Notes: generated from the letters alone by a model not told the origin. A stretch of 40,402 nucleotides of DNA from Bacteroidota bacterium (GCA_027621505.1 JAQCBK010000011.1:1-40402), one strand, 5' to 3'. Counted from the stretch's first letter, positions 8,492 to 17,441 are shown. Made by a program: numbers and translations.

Positions 8492-9385
8492 ATGAAAGAG
8501 ATTCAAATCATTGCCAGTTGCAAAAAAGGAGGCACCTTGGCTAAATTTAGTATAAACCCACCGCTGAACCTTTCAGTTTCCCAAACCTTTATCAACATTG
8601 ATCAAGCAGCGCATGCTCCTCTTGTAAAACAGCTTTTTTATTTGCCTTTTGTCAAAAAAGTAGCCATAGAAAACAGTACGATCATAGTAGAGCGTTTTGA
8701 CATTCTAGAATGGGAGGAAGTCATACAAGAAGTGGCAGAGCAGATAGAGGACTACCTAAATGAAGGGGGGCAACTAATTACTCAACCAAAAAAAACAGCC
8801 AAAGTGGCTGTAACTGTTTACGCAGAAAGCACACCCAATCCCTCCGCCATGAAATTCGTAGCCAACAAAAAAATAACGGAACAAACTTTGTCCTTTGAAA
8901 ATATCGATGCAGCTCACGATGCACCTCTGGCCAAGGAGCTATTTAATTTCCCCTATGTCAAAGAGGTTTTCATGGATGAGAATTATATTTCCATATCAAA
9001 AAACGATGCTACCCAATGGGAGGAAATTGTAATGGATATGAGGGCCTTTATTAAGTCATATTTGGAGGAAGAAAAAGTCATTTTGGGGCCTTCATTTCAA
9101 GAAAAATCACAAGAAACTACTGCCGCCAATAATCCCAACCTCAATGAGACAGAACAAGAGATTGTAAATATTCTCGAGGAATACGTTAAGCCTGCAGTGG
9201 CCTCCGATGGCGGGAACATCATTTTTGATTCCTACGAAGATTCAGACAAACGAGTTAAGGTTGTGCTACAAGGGGCTTGTAGTGGTTGTCCATCCTCTAC
9301 TTTTACCCTCAAAAACGGTATTGAAAACATATTAAAAGACATGCTTCCAGGTAAAGTTGAAAGCGTAGAGGCCATCAACGGATAG
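8492..9385 (+). CDS. NifU-like Fe-S cluster carrier with doubled N domain
   Basis: 297 residues in three parts. Residues about 8-90 and 108-195 are two copies of the Nfu N-terminal domain (compare FINIDQAAHAPLVKQLFYLP with SFENIDAAHDAPLAKELF). Residues about 215-290 form the NifU C-terminal domain with the cluster-binding CSGC at 263-266. Nfu proteins carry a 4Fe-4S cluster between subunits and hand it to target enzymes in the cytoplasm. The second N domain keeps the ESTPNPSAMKF signature; the first has lost it, so it may be structural or a binding platform. Convergent with tsaB, one base apart. Confidence 0.93.
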   Translation: MKEIQIIASCKKGGTLAKFSINPPLNLSVSQTFINIDQAAHAPLVKQLFYLPFVKKVAIENSTIIVERFDILEWEEVIQEVAEQIEDYLNEGGQLITQPKKTAKVAVTVYAESTPNPSAMKFVANKKITEQTLSFENIDAAHDAPLAKELFNFPYVKEVFMDENYISISKNDATQWEEIVMDMRAFIKSYLEEEKVILGPSFQEKSQETTAANNPNLNETEQEIVNILEEYVKPAVASDGGNIIFDSYEDSDKRVKVVLQGACSGCPSSTFTLKNGIENILKDMLPGKVESVEAING

Positions 9386-9386
9386 T

Positions 9387-10070
9387 CTATGGTTCTGTTT
9401 TCTTGGCCGTGGTGTAAAAATCCTTAAGATAAAATGGTTCAAAATAGGCCAAGTCTTCGAATTGTTTCGCTTGAAAGTTTGCATATGCCAAAGGAACCAT
9501 CTCCGCTGCCGAGGGATACCGAATGTCTGTTCGGTATTTGATATGGGAAGCATTAAAAATTGACTGACATTTCTCAGCACCCTCCCCCATAAAAACCCAA
9601 GGGATATCTTTTGAAAATTCCTTAAAGCTTTCAGGACTTATGATTTCGTCAAAAGTGGGTTTAACCACCTCTTTTTTTTCGTTGAGTACCATAACATAAA
9701 CCTCCATCCGACGCGCATCAAACATGGGAAACAAAAAAGTTGGTTCCCTTTCCGTGTATTTTTCAGATAAAATCTGGAGGGAGTTAACAGCAATCAGTGG
9801 CAAATCCAGGGCAAAACAAATTCCCTTAACAGCGGCTACTCCAATTCTAAGACCAGTATAGGACCCTGGTCCCTTGCTTACGGCTACAGCATCGAGTGCA
9901 GACATTTCCACATGCGCTTCCTTCATTACCTCTTGGATAAAATCATGCAACTGCTCACTATGGCTGAAATGTTCGGAAGAATGTTCCTTTAACGCCAATA
10001 GTTTGCCCGATTTACCAATGGCTACAGAACAATTTTTTGTAGCCGTTTCGATATGAAGTATTACGCTCAC
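9387..10070 (-). CDS. tsaB: tRNA t6A biosynthesis protein TsaB
   Basis: 227-residue actin-fold (ASKHA) protein that partners TsaD in transferring threonylcarbamoyl to A37 of ANN-reading tRNAs. Signatures: ILHIETATKNCSVAI at the N-terminus, HSEQLH at about 37-42, and SKGPGSYTGLRIG at about 65-77. The start codon is GTG (no ATG in a suitable place). It lies 51 bases after the outer-membrane factor gene of the efflux operon, on the same strand, and has its own TATTTTTG box just upstream. Confidence 0.95.
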   Translation of the reverse strand: MSVILHIETATKNCSVAIGKSGKLLALKEHSSEHFSHSEQLHDFIQEVMKEAHVEMSALDAVAVSKGPGSYTGLRIGVAAVKGICFALDLPLIAVNSLQILSEKYTEREPTFLFPMFDARRMEVYVMVLNEKKEVVKPTFDEIISPESFKEFSKDIPWVFMGEGAEKCQSIFNASHIKYRTDIRYPSAAEMVPLAYANFQAKQFEDLAYFEPFYLKDFYTTAKKTEP

Positions 10071-10074
10071 GCCA

Positions 10075-10082
10075 CAAAAATA
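10075..10082 (-). promoter_or_regulatory. -7 box of tsaB promoter
   Basis: The minus strand reads TATTTTTG, a perfect TAnnTTTG match, four bases before the GTG start codon. Initiation about seven bases downstream would fall at or inside the start codon, implying a leaderless message or a different start. A -33 TTG is not well placed. Confidence 0.3.
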
Positions 10083-10121
10083 GAAAAATACATAGCCACA
10101 AGAAGTATTTGGTTTCCGAAT

Positions 10122-11546
10122 CTACAAACTGATGGAAATCCCAAAATAAAACTCCAACACTTTGAGTTTAAAAATGTAATCAAACTTTGCTCGTACAACA
10201 TCAGATGCAGCTACTTCATAGCGTTGTTTGATTTGGTTAAAATCAAAAATATTCATTACCCCTGCCTCAAAGCGATTGACTGCATCTTCATAGGCACGTT
10301 TACGTGCCAACTGAGTTTTTTGCGCTGCCTCGTAAAATTTATATGCCCCTTCGGCATCATTGTGGGCTTGATTAATGGTGTTTTCTAAATTAAGCTTTTC
10401 TTGCTCTAACTGATTTTGCGATCTCAACAGATTAACCTTAGAACGCTCAACATTGTTTCTGGTTGCATTTCCATTAAAAATGGGAATATTGAGTCTAACA
10501 CCAATATTATGTCCAGCGTTCCGATCGAATTGCTGACCAAAAGGCATAGGGCCAATGAGCTTGTTGCCCTCTACAGACCTCAAAACTGGCTCTCCACTAG
10601 AGGGAATAAATCCAATTGGAACATCCGCAAACACCCCATTGCCTGTGATCCGATCGGCATATGATACTCGTGAGTTATAGCCATAGAATGCAGTCAAACT
10701 CGGCTGAAGTGCTCCCTTGGCCAACTCAATATCCTTCTCAGCAATGGCGATATTGGTTAAGGAAAGTTTAATGTCTTTTCTATGGGTTAATGCCTGTTCA
10801 AAAATATCCTTGGGTTTCTGAAATAAAATTTGACCCAATGGAGCCTCCATGTCCATGGATACTACATCAAAATTATCATAATCGGTGATCAAAAGCATTT
10901 GTGCCAAATTTATTTTGGACAACCTCAGGTTGTTTTCGGCTCGAATAACTCCCTGCTCCTGCGTGGCCATGGTCGCTTCTATTTCAAGTAAATCGTATTT
11001 CACCATCGTACCAGCATCAATCATCTCTTGGGTACGCGCTGCATCCCTCCGTGTGATCTCCAATTGAGATTTTTGAACGTCCAAAATTTCAATATTGAAG
11101 AGGATTTGTAAATAAGCGTTCACCACCATAAGACGAACATCATCTTTCATGTCTTCCAGTTGGTATTCTCTGGCTAAAAGCGCCAAGTTAGCACGATGCA
11201 ATTGATTGAAATTTCTAAAACCGTTATATATATCGATGTTAACACTTGCCCCCACTGATGTAAATTGGGTGGTTTGATTCTCTAAGGTTCCCCGGGTGAT
11301 GTCCTGATTCAAACCGATATTCCATGAATGGTTGGCTTGGGCGTTTAAGGAAGGTAGGAAATTGCCTTGTGCATCTTTTTTATTCAAAGCAGCATCATCG
11401 AGTGAAAGTTCACTTTGCTTTACGCTGATGTTTTTCTCTACTGCCATCAAAATGCATTCCTCCAAACTCATTGGAGCGGGTTGGGACTGCACCAATAGAC
11501 CCATAAACATAAATAAGACTGATAAAATAGGAGATATAAATTTCAT
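10122..11546 (-). CDS. TolC-family outer-membrane efflux protein
   Basis: 474 residues from the ATG at 11546: signal peptide (MKFISPILSVLFMFMGLL, cleavage near VQSQ), then the repeated OEP domains of TolC (MSLEECILMAVEKNISVKQSEL in the first, the AEKDIELAKGALQPSLTAFYGYNSR start in the second). It forms the trimeric outer-membrane channel and periplasmic tunnel of a tripartite pump. Six bases separate it from the membrane-fusion protein gene upstream, making it the last component of the export operon. Confidence 0.95.
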   Translation of the reverse strand: MKFISPILSVLFMFMGLLVQSQPAPMSLEECILMAVEKNISVKQSELSLDDAALNKKDAQGNFLPSLNAQANHSWNIGLNQDITRGTLENQTTQFTSVGASVNIDIYNGFRNFNQLHRANLALLAREYQLEDMKDDVRLMVVNAYLQILFNIEILDVQKSQLEITRRDAARTQEMIDAGTMVKYDLLEIEATMATQEQGVIRAENNLRLSKINLAQMLLITDYDNFDVVSMDMEAPLGQILFQKPKDIFEQALTHRKDIKLSLTNIAIAEKDIELAKGALQPSLTAFYGYNSRVSYADRITGNGVFADVPIGFIPSSGEPVLRSVEGNKLIGPMPFGQQFDRNAGHNIGVRLNIPIFNGNATRNNVERSKVNLLRSQNQLEQEKLNLENTINQAHNDAEGAYKFYEAAQKTQLARKRAYEDAVNRFEAGVMNIFDFNQIKQRYEVAASDVVRAKFDYIFKLKVLEFYFGISISL

Positions 11547-11552
11547 GATCAA

Positions 11553-12677
11553 TTATTTATTTTCGGATGCTTCCTCTCCTATTTTAGTGGGTTCTGTTTT
11601 ATTCCAAACTTTGATTTGATCATCCCTATTCAAACCCTTAACGACTTCAACGTTGATTCCATCTGAAATGCCCAACTCTATGTCTTTTCGATCATAATTT
11701 CCTTTGTCGTTTTTTAATTCTACAAAAGGTTTATTAGTGATTTTATCAAACTGCAATAACGCTTCAGATATGACCATTACACTGTCTTTTTTTTCTAATA
11801 CCAAAGAAGCATTGGCACTGTAACCCGCACGAATAAAAACGGAGTTGTCCAAATAAACATCCCCTTCAATCTTGAATTGTACCGTGCCTTGTTCCTCGTT
11901 CCCTTTCGGAGCAATAAACTTTAATTGGGCATCAAATTCTTTGTCTTGAACAGCCCCCAAAGTAACTTTAAGTGGCATTCCTATGACCAATTTGGCAACC
12001 TCAGCTTCGTCTACCTTCCCTTCAAAGATCATTTTGTTTAAATCGGCTACTGTGGCAATGGTCGTACCCGCATTGAAAGTATTGCTTTCGATGACCTGAT
12101 CTCCCTCTTTGACAGGAATTTCCAAAACCGTTCCAGCTACAGTAGCCCTGATGTTGGTGTTGGCGATGGAGGAACCACCTGCAGAACCCAGTTTGATGAT
12201 TTGCAAGTCTGATCTTGCGTTTTTAACGTTCTGTTTGGCTTGGTCATAATTCAACTTAGCGTTGTCATATTGCTGCTTTGAAATGATTTCTTTTTCAAAT
12301 AAAGTTTCATTACGCTTGAATTCAACCTCCGCATTTTTCAACAAAATAAGGGTATTGGACAACCTTCCTTGAGCACTGTTCAAGGCTTGTTCGTTGGGAA
12401 CAACTTTTACCTTAGCCAAGAGATCTCCATTGGTAACCAAATCTCCCTCTTCAACATAAAGTTTTTCAATGATCCCAGAAATTTGTGGCTTGATCTCAAC
12501 TTCGTCTTCGGGAATCACTGTCCCAGTGACAACAGATTTTTTTTCTATGGTCTTAGTTTCTGGAGATTGCACATCAAATTCAACCAAAGACTTGCTGTTG
12601 GTTTTTATAAAATATAGTGTGGCAAAAACAGCTCCTAAAACCAGTAAAGCGATAGCAAAGTATTTTAAAATTTTCAT
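11553..12677 (-). CDS. Membrane-fusion protein (MacA/HlyD type)
   Basis: 374 residues with one N-terminal membrane anchor (about 5-24), a biotinyl-lipoyl-like hairpin (VEIKPQISGIIEKLYVEEGDLV), a coiled coil around 80-155, the second lipoyl half (ATVAGTVLEIPVKEGDQV), and beta-barrel and membrane-proximal domains. It bridges the inner-membrane ABC permeases with the TolC protein. Its position between the permease (13 bases upstream) and tolC fits a MacA role. The C-terminus is short and Lys/Glu-rich. Confidence 0.95.
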   Translation of the reverse strand: MKILKYFAIALLVLGAVFATLYFIKTNSKSLVEFDVQSPETKTIEKKSVVTGTVIPEDEVEIKPQISGIIEKLYVEEGDLVTNGDLLAKVKVVPNEQALNSAQGRLSNTLILLKNAEVEFKRNETLFEKEIISKQQYDNAKLNYDQAKQNVKNARSDLQIIKLGSAGGSSIANTNIRATVAGTVLEIPVKEGDQVIESNTFNAGTTIATVADLNKMIFEGKVDEAEVAKLVIGMPLKVTLGAVQDKEFDAQLKFIAPKGNEEQGTVQFKIEGDVYLDNSVFIRAGYSANASLVLEKKDSVMVISEALLQFDKITNKPFVELKNDKGNYDRKDIELGISDGINVEVVKGLNRDDQIKVWNKTEPTKIGEEASENK

Positions 12678-12690
12678 GATTAAGTGTTTT

Positions 12691-13968
12691 TTATTCTTCT
12701 CTCAATGCGTCTATGGGTTTAATACTAACGGCCCGCTGGGCTGGAATCAATCCAATGAGTGTTCCCAACAAAACCATGGTGGTCAAAGCACCAATTACTA
12801 GAGGTATGGGAACAGTCGGGTTGGTATATGGGAAATCGGATAAGTCTTGGGTGAATAGATTGATAATCGCCAAAACTCCCGCTCCCAAAATGATCCCAAC
12901 AACCCCCGCAATTACGGTTAAAAAAACAGATTCCAACAAAATTTGAATCCTAACCTCATTGGGCGTGGCTCCGAGCGCACGTCGTACCCCCAATTCTTTG
13001 GTGCGTTCCTTGACCGAAATCAAAAGGATATTTCCTATACCGATGACCCCAGCAAAAATTGTTGCCAACCCAACCACAAGGGACAAAAAAGTCATCCCAT
13101 TGGCAAAACCACTAATACGATTAAATACTTCCCCTATATTGAATGAGCCAAAAGCCCTTTCGTCTTCCGGGGCTACTTTGTGTATTTTTTTAAGAACATC
13201 TTTTACGTTTTTTTCTACTGCAACGACATCGGCATCGTCATAGGCGGCGATAGTGAACCAATCGACTTCTTCTCCACTGTTGTATAGGTTCCTGAAAGTG
13301 TTAAAAGGAATGAAAATATCACCATCGGACTCAAAACCACCCCCTTCAAGGTATTTGTGTACACCAATCACTTGAAAGTAAACGTTGTTGATCCGTATGT
13401 ATTTTCCAAGGGGATTTTCATCTTCATCAAAAAGTTCCTCCTGAGTTCGTTCACCGATGACGCATACTTTACGCTGATTTTCTTGGTCTTGCTCGTTGAT
13501 GAATCTTCCACCCTTGTATATTTTTTTTGTCGATATTTTGGTATAATCTGGAAAATCCCCATAAATATTATAGGTGCGGGATATTTCTTTGTAAACGACA
13601 CTTGCCGGGGGACTGCCTCCAAAAACACCTCTGGCATTTCTCGGCGCAATATATTGAATCTCGGGAATTTTTTTTTTTAGTTGCGCTACATTGGCTAGGG
13701 TAAATCGAGGGTATCTGCCCACCTTAAATCCCGCATAGGGAACACTCGTTCGCTGCGGCCAAACAAACATGGAATTCATGGCCATGTCTTCAAATTCTCG
13801 ATCAAAACCATTGTCTAATCCTTTGGCAGCTCCAGAAAGGGTGATGTAGATGAATATACCCCACAAGACTCCGATCACCGTAATGACCGTTCTTGTTTTG
13901 TTTTTGGCAATGGATCCAAAAATCTCCTGCCAAGTATCAACATCAAATATGACTTTCAAACTATTCAT
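12691..13968 (-). CDS. MacB-like ABC transporter permease, second copy
   Basis: 425 residues with an N-terminal membrane helix (about 27-45), a large periplasmic core domain (about 60-290) and three C-terminal helices of the FtsX type (about 290-315, 345-375, 385-410), ending in ...KPIDALREE as is usual. The conserved VKERTKELGVRRALGATPNEV segment is the cytoplasmic coupling part. Together with the upstream permease it probably makes a heterodimer driven by the separate ATPase. Its ATG overlaps the upstream permease stop by eight bases. Confidence 0.94.
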   Translation of the reverse strand: MNSLKVIFDVDTWQEIFGSIAKNKTRTVITVIGVLWGIFIYITLSGAAKGLDNGFDREFEDMAMNSMFVWPQRTSVPYAGFKVGRYPRFTLANVAQLKKKIPEIQYIAPRNARGVFGGSPPASVVYKEISRTYNIYGDFPDYTKISTKKIYKGGRFINEQDQENQRKVCVIGERTQEELFDEDENPLGKYIRINNVYFQVIGVHKYLEGGGFESDGDIFIPFNTFRNLYNSGEEVDWFTIAAYDDADVVAVEKNVKDVLKKIHKVAPEDERAFGSFNIGEVFNRISGFANGMTFLSLVVGLATIFAGVIGIGNILLISVKERTKELGVRRALGATPNEVRIQILLESVFLTVIAGVVGIILGAGVLAIINLFTQDLSDFPYTNPTVPIPLVIGALTTMVLLGTLIGLIPAQRAVSIKPIDALREE

Positions 13969-15190
13969 CTCTTAAAGCGACTATGGGTTTGATGCCGGCA
14001 GCTCTTTTGGCCGGGATATAACCTGCGATGGCTCCGAAAATTATGAGTAATATCGTTGCGATAAATGCAGTTAAATTGTCAACATAAGGATCGATGATAA
14101 AAAATTGTTCCAAACGATCCCCCATATTGCTCAACAGTGCAATACCGGCCATCATACCGATAATTCCCGATACTGCGGTGATAAAAATAGATTCTTGCAA
14201 TACCATAGCGATCACGCTTTTTGGGGTCGCCCCTAAGGCTTTTCTGATCCCCAATTCTTTGGTGCGTTCTTTGACTACAAAAACCATAATATTTGATATC
14301 CCTATAATTCCCGCAATCAAAGTTCCTATACCCACAAAGGCGACTATGATTTGTAAAACACTTGCAAACTGTTGATTTTGTCGGATTTGATCGGCTACAT
14401 TTCTGATCCTGATACCATTGTTGTCTCTGGGATCGATATCTTTTTTGTTCTTTAGAAAAAGACGCAGTTGTTTTTCAAAAACTAAGGCTGTGGCATAGCC
14501 CAGCTCGGGTCGAAAACTAACGATAATAGAATTGACCTTATCGTTATTTTTTTCTAAAAGTTGACGCGTAGTATAGGGCAGATAGATGAGTCTCTCCTCT
14601 CGGTCTCCACTTTGATCTTGAAATACTCCAACCACTTTAAAAGCACTGGTTCCCATTTCTAAATATTTCCCAATGGGATCCTCGTTTTTGAAAAGGTCAT
14701 TCGCAACCAAACGACCAATCACAACGTTTTTGGTTTTGTTCGCTACATCATCTTCATTGATAAAGCGACCCTTCATGATGATGGTTTTTTCAATAAACTG
14801 ATGGGCAGGAGCTACGGCTCTAGAGGAATAATTGTCAGATTCTCCTTTGTAACGAACCCTAGCACTTCTGTTGATTCTTGGGGTGATGTCCTCGACAAAA
14901 AATTTAAAATTTTTTTGCTGAATTACGTCGAGACTGTTCTCAAATTCAATTCTACGATTGGCCTTAAAACCCCTGTAGGGTTTGGATGTCCGTCCTGGAT
15001 AGACAAAAAGGGTATTCGTTGCATCGTCCAGAAAAAATTGTTTAAAACTGTTTTTTAACCCATTGCCAAAACCAAACAAAACAATGAAAATAAAAATCCC
15101 CAAGGCCAACGTAAATCCAGAAAGTACTGTCCTCAATTTATTCTTGCGAATGGTTTCAAAAATTTCTTGCCAACGATCTCTGCTAAACAT
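13961..15190 (-). CDS. MacB-like ABC transporter permease, first copy
   Basis: 409 residues from the ATG at 15190, which overlaps the end of the ATPase gene by eight bases; a TTG four codons upstream is less likely. Same layout as its neighbour: one N-terminal helix, a periplasmic core, and three FtsX-type C-terminal helices, with VKERTKELGIRKALGATPKSV and an end ...KPIVALRDE. The two permeases are clearly related but diverged, so they are paralogs working side by side and not a recent duplicate. MacB-type systems export peptides, lipoproteins or macrolides by mechanotransmission. Confidence 0.94.
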   Translation of the reverse strand: MFSRDRWQEIFETIRKNKLRTVLSGFTLALGIFIFIVLFGFGNGLKNSFKQFFLDDATNTLFVYPGRTSKPYRGFKANRRIEFENSLDVIQQKNFKFFVEDITPRINRSARVRYKGESDNYSSRAVAPAHQFIEKTIIMKGRFINEDDVANKTKNVVIGRLVANDLFKNEDPIGKYLEMGTSAFKVVGVFQDQSGDREERLIYLPYTTRQLLEKNNDKVNSIIVSFRPELGYATALVFEKQLRLFLKNKKDIDPRDNNGIRIRNVADQIRQNQQFASVLQIIVAFVGIGTLIAGIIGISNIMVFVVKERTKELGIRKALGATPKSVIAMVLQESIFITAVSGIIGMMAGIALLSNMGDRLEQFFIIDPYVDNLTAFIATILLIIFGAIAGYIPAKRAAGIKPIVALRDE

Positions 15191-15884
15191 GGACCTCAGC
15201 AATAACTTGTTCTACTTTTTGATCCTCAACAATCACTCCGTCTTTTAAGGTTATAATTCTTTTGCACATGTGCGCAATGTCCAATTCGTGAGTTACTACC
15301 AAAATGGTTTTACCTTCGTTGTTAATTTGTTGGATTAAACCCATCACTTCGTTGGATGTTTTGGAGTCCAATGCTCCGGTGGGTTCGTCTGCCAAAAGTA
15401 CTTTGGGTTCAGAGGCTAATGCACGGGCGATGGCTACCCTTTGTTTCTCTCCTCCAGAAAGCTCACTGGGCAAATGTGTTGCCCATTCTTTTAAACCTAC
15501 TTTATCTAGATATTCAATCGCCTTCTGTTGTCGGATTTTTCTGCCAAGACCTTGATAGTATAAAGGCAAAGCAACATTCTCCAAAGCGTTTTTATAGTTG
15601 ATTAGATTAAAGGATTGAAATACAAAACCTAAAAATTGATTGCGGTAATTTGCCGCAGTGGTTTCTGTTAAATCCTTAATCAAAACGTCATCCAACCGAT
15701 ATTCTCCTTCGTCGGCCAAATCGAGCATCCCCAGTATGTTGAGTAGTGTGGACTTTCCTGATCCCGAGGAACCCATAATGGCAACCAATTCTCCCTCTTG
15801 CACTTGAAGATCAATCCCCTTAAGCACATGTAATGATGTATCCCCCATTTTATAAGACTTGTGAAGGTTACTGATATGAATCAT
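15183..15884 (-). CDS. ABC transporter ATP-binding protein (LolD/MacB type)
   Basis: 233-residue ATPase that powers the two permeases encoded directly downstream. Walker [10 protein letters not shown] at 38-46, Q-loop Gln90, signature LSGGEKQ at 142-148, Walker B VLLADE at 162-167 and switch His199 are all present. It is the first gene of the ATPase - permease - permease - membrane-fusion - TolC operon. Its ATG is immediately preceded by three 13-bp tandem repeats, which form most of the predicted leader. Confidence 0.96.
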   Translation of the reverse strand: MIHISNLHKSYKMGDTSLHVLKGIDLQVQEGELVAIMGSSGSGKSTLLNILGMLDLADEGEYRLDDVLIKDLTETTAANYRNQFLGFVFQSFNLINYKNALENVALPLYYQGLGRKIRQQKAIEYLDKVGLKEWATHLPSELSGGEKQRVAIARALASEPKVLLADEPTGALDSKTSNEVMGLIQQINNEGKTILVVTHELDIAHMCKRIITLKDGVIVEDQKVEQVIAEVHV

Positions 15885-15923
15885 CGTGAATGAATTTCGT
15901 GAATGAATTTCGTGAATAAATTT
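15885..15923. repeat. Three 13-bp tandem repeats abutting an ATG
   Basis: The plus-strand unit CGTGAATGAATTT occurs at 15885-15897 and 15898-15910 and, with one change (CGTGAATAAATTT), at 15911-15923. Read on the minus strand, the array ends exactly at the ATPase start codon (15884). It is 39 bases long, so the region is in frame with the gene but has no start codon of its own. It contains no long G-rich ribosome-binding site. Confidence 0.95.
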
Positions 15924-15980
15924 AGTGCTTACTTTTTTTAAAACGTCTTAAATAAAATTTAATTATAGAAAGGGTAAGGT

Positions 15981-16187
15981 TTATTTATTCAGTAAACGGT
16001 ATACTTGATACCCAACAATAGCAACCAAAACATAGGGTATTGCCATCAGATAGATGATACCATTGTTGATCCCTTTGGCAGTCTCTTCAGCCTGGCCAGA
16101 CTCCAATACGGCACGGCACATGGAACACTGCGCAGATACTTCGATGGTTGCCAAAAAAATCAGTAGTAAAGGAATTAAAATACGCAT
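15981..16187 (-). CDS. Small CxxC membrane protein of the oxidase cluster
   Basis: 68 residues from the ATG at 16187, four bases after the DUF420 stop, so in the same operon. An N-terminal signal or membrane segment (MRILIPLLLIFLATIEVSA) is followed at once by CSMC (Cys21, Cys24) on the outer face, a short polar link, and a second hydrophobic helix (about 48-63). The layout suggests a small membrane protein exposing a CxxC pair to the periplasm, able to bind copper or heme or to take part in thiol exchange. I recognise it as a recurrent neighbour of DUF420 in flavobacteria but know of no assigned function. Confidence 0.75.
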   Translation of the reverse strand: MRILIPLLLIFLATIEVSAQCSMCRAVLESGQAEETAKGINNGIIYLMAIPYVLVAIVGYQVYRLLNK

Positions 16188-16191
16188 GAAT

Positions 16192-16725
16192 TTAATAATA
16201 GGGAGCAATCATGAGGTAGACAATCACACCAGTTACAGCAATGTATAACCAAATGGGAAACGTAATCACTGCGATTTTTTTGTGATCGGCAAATCTTTTG
16301 GAAATGGCCCTTACATAGGTAACCAATACCATGGGAATGATTCCAATGGAAAGTATAATATGTGAAATCAATATGAAGTAATATACATATTTAATCATCC
16401 CGTCTCTGCCATAAGGGGTTGGATCGGAAGTCATGTGATAGGCAACATACATTACCAAGAAAACCAATGACAAGCCAATGGCAATTTTCATCAATGTTTC
16501 GTGTAGTTTGATTTTTTTATTGAGGATGGCAATGTATGCAACCACTAAAATTAGAGCGGTAAGTGCATTAATACTGGCATAAATAGGGGGTAAAAAATCC
16601 AGGGGAGCTACATTGGGTAATCTTACAGTAAATAGAATTGCCACTACCACAGGAATTAAGATGGATACGGCTGTGATGAGTTTGCGGTATTTACGAGAGG
16701 GGTCAGTAATGGGCTGCGCTTTCAT
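16192..16725 (-). CDS. DUF420 / CtaM-like oxidase assembly protein
   Basis: 177 residues with five likely membrane helices and conserved His residues (KLHETLM, YHMTSDP, ILISHIILS). The family is DUF420; the Bacillus/Staphylococcus member CtaM (YozB) is needed to make active heme A-type oxidase. Its place here, ten bases after SCO and in the same operon as ctaB and the oxidase subunits, supports an equivalent role in heme a insertion or maturation in the inner membrane. The exact biochemical step is unknown. Confidence 0.88.
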   Translation of the reverse strand: MKAQPITDPSRKYRKLITAVSILIPVVVAILFTVRLPNVAPLDFLPPIYASINALTALILVVAYIAILNKKIKLHETLMKIAIGLSLVFLVMYVAYHMTSDPTPYGRDGMIKYVYYFILISHIILSIGIIPMVLVTYVRAISKRFADHKKIAVITFPIWLYIAVTGVIVYLMIAPYY

Positions 16726-16735
16726 TTTTTTAGTC

Positions 16736-17431
16736 TTATTCTTTCAATAGCAATTCGATGTCTTCCAACAGCATATCCACTCCCTGTATTTGCTGATCTT
16801 CACGATCTAACCCAGAATAGTAGACTATGGGGTTGTCAAAGCGATCAACTCGAGAACGAATGTAACCTTGTTTATCAATAAGGGCGAAATAGCCCTGGTG
16901 TTCGAAACCTCCAGCTACTGCAGGATTTATCCCCGCAAAGATACTAAATCCTGAATTCGCAAGTTCATAAACCGTAGATTTCTTGTCGGTTAGAAAATGC
17001 CAGTTTTGTGACTTGACTCCATAGTCCTCAGCGTATTTTTTGAGTACATGAGGCTGATCGTTTTCAGGATCAATGGTAAATGAAGCAATTCCGAAGTCTT
17101 CTCGATCACCAAAGCGATCATCCAAAATCTTCATGTTTTTATTCATAATAGGGCAAATGGTGGGACAGCGGGTAAAGAAGAACTCAGCCAGATATACTTT
17201 CCCCTTAAAATCCTCATTGCCAATCAGCAAGCTGTCCTGATTCAACATTAGAAAATCAGGAACTTTTTTGGCTTCCCCATTGAGCTTAATATAGGCCAGG
17301 GGTTTGGCGGCTACCGATCGATTGCTCTCTATTGTTGCATCATTAGCAATACGATCAATAATTTTTGGCACAAATAAAATACTGAAAACAATGATGATGA
17401 TGACAAGACCGGTATAACGATATTTGTTCAT
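16736..17431 (-). CDS. SCO1/SenC copper chaperone
   Basis: 231 residues: one N-terminal membrane anchor (about 8-23) and a periplasmic thioredoxin fold. The copper site is complete: Cys89 and Cys93 in RCPTICP, and His178 in FEHQGYF. SCO proteins deliver copper to, or reduce, the CuA centre of oxidase subunit II. Subunit II itself is not in this window. The gene is followed by DUF420 and preceded by a Cys-less thioredoxin-like protein. Confidence 0.95.
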   Translation of the reverse strand: MNKYRYTGLVIIIIVFSILFVPKIIDRIANDATIESNRSVAAKPLAYIKLNGEAKKVPDFLMLNQDSLLIGNEDFKGKVYLAEFFFTRCPTICPIMNKNMKILDDRFGDREDFGIASFTIDPENDQPHVLKKYAEDYGVKSQNWHFLTDKKSTVYELANSGFSIFAGINPAVAGGFEHQGYFALIDKQGYIRSRVDRFDNPIVYYSGLDREDQQIQGVDMLLEDIELLLKE

Positions 17432-17441
17432 TGTATGGGAC

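Noticed and set aside
15917-15924. TAAATTTA box in the efflux operon leader as a promoter
   Set aside because: Only a TAnnTTTA partial match, spacing to any TTT element is short (about 15-16), and the box overlaps the repeat edge; too weak to call.
15945-15966. AT-rich hairpin (TTAAAT / ATTTAA) after the small CxxC gene, possible terminator
   Set aside because: No G/C pairs in the stem and an A-rich tail follows on the minus strand; not a convincing terminator.
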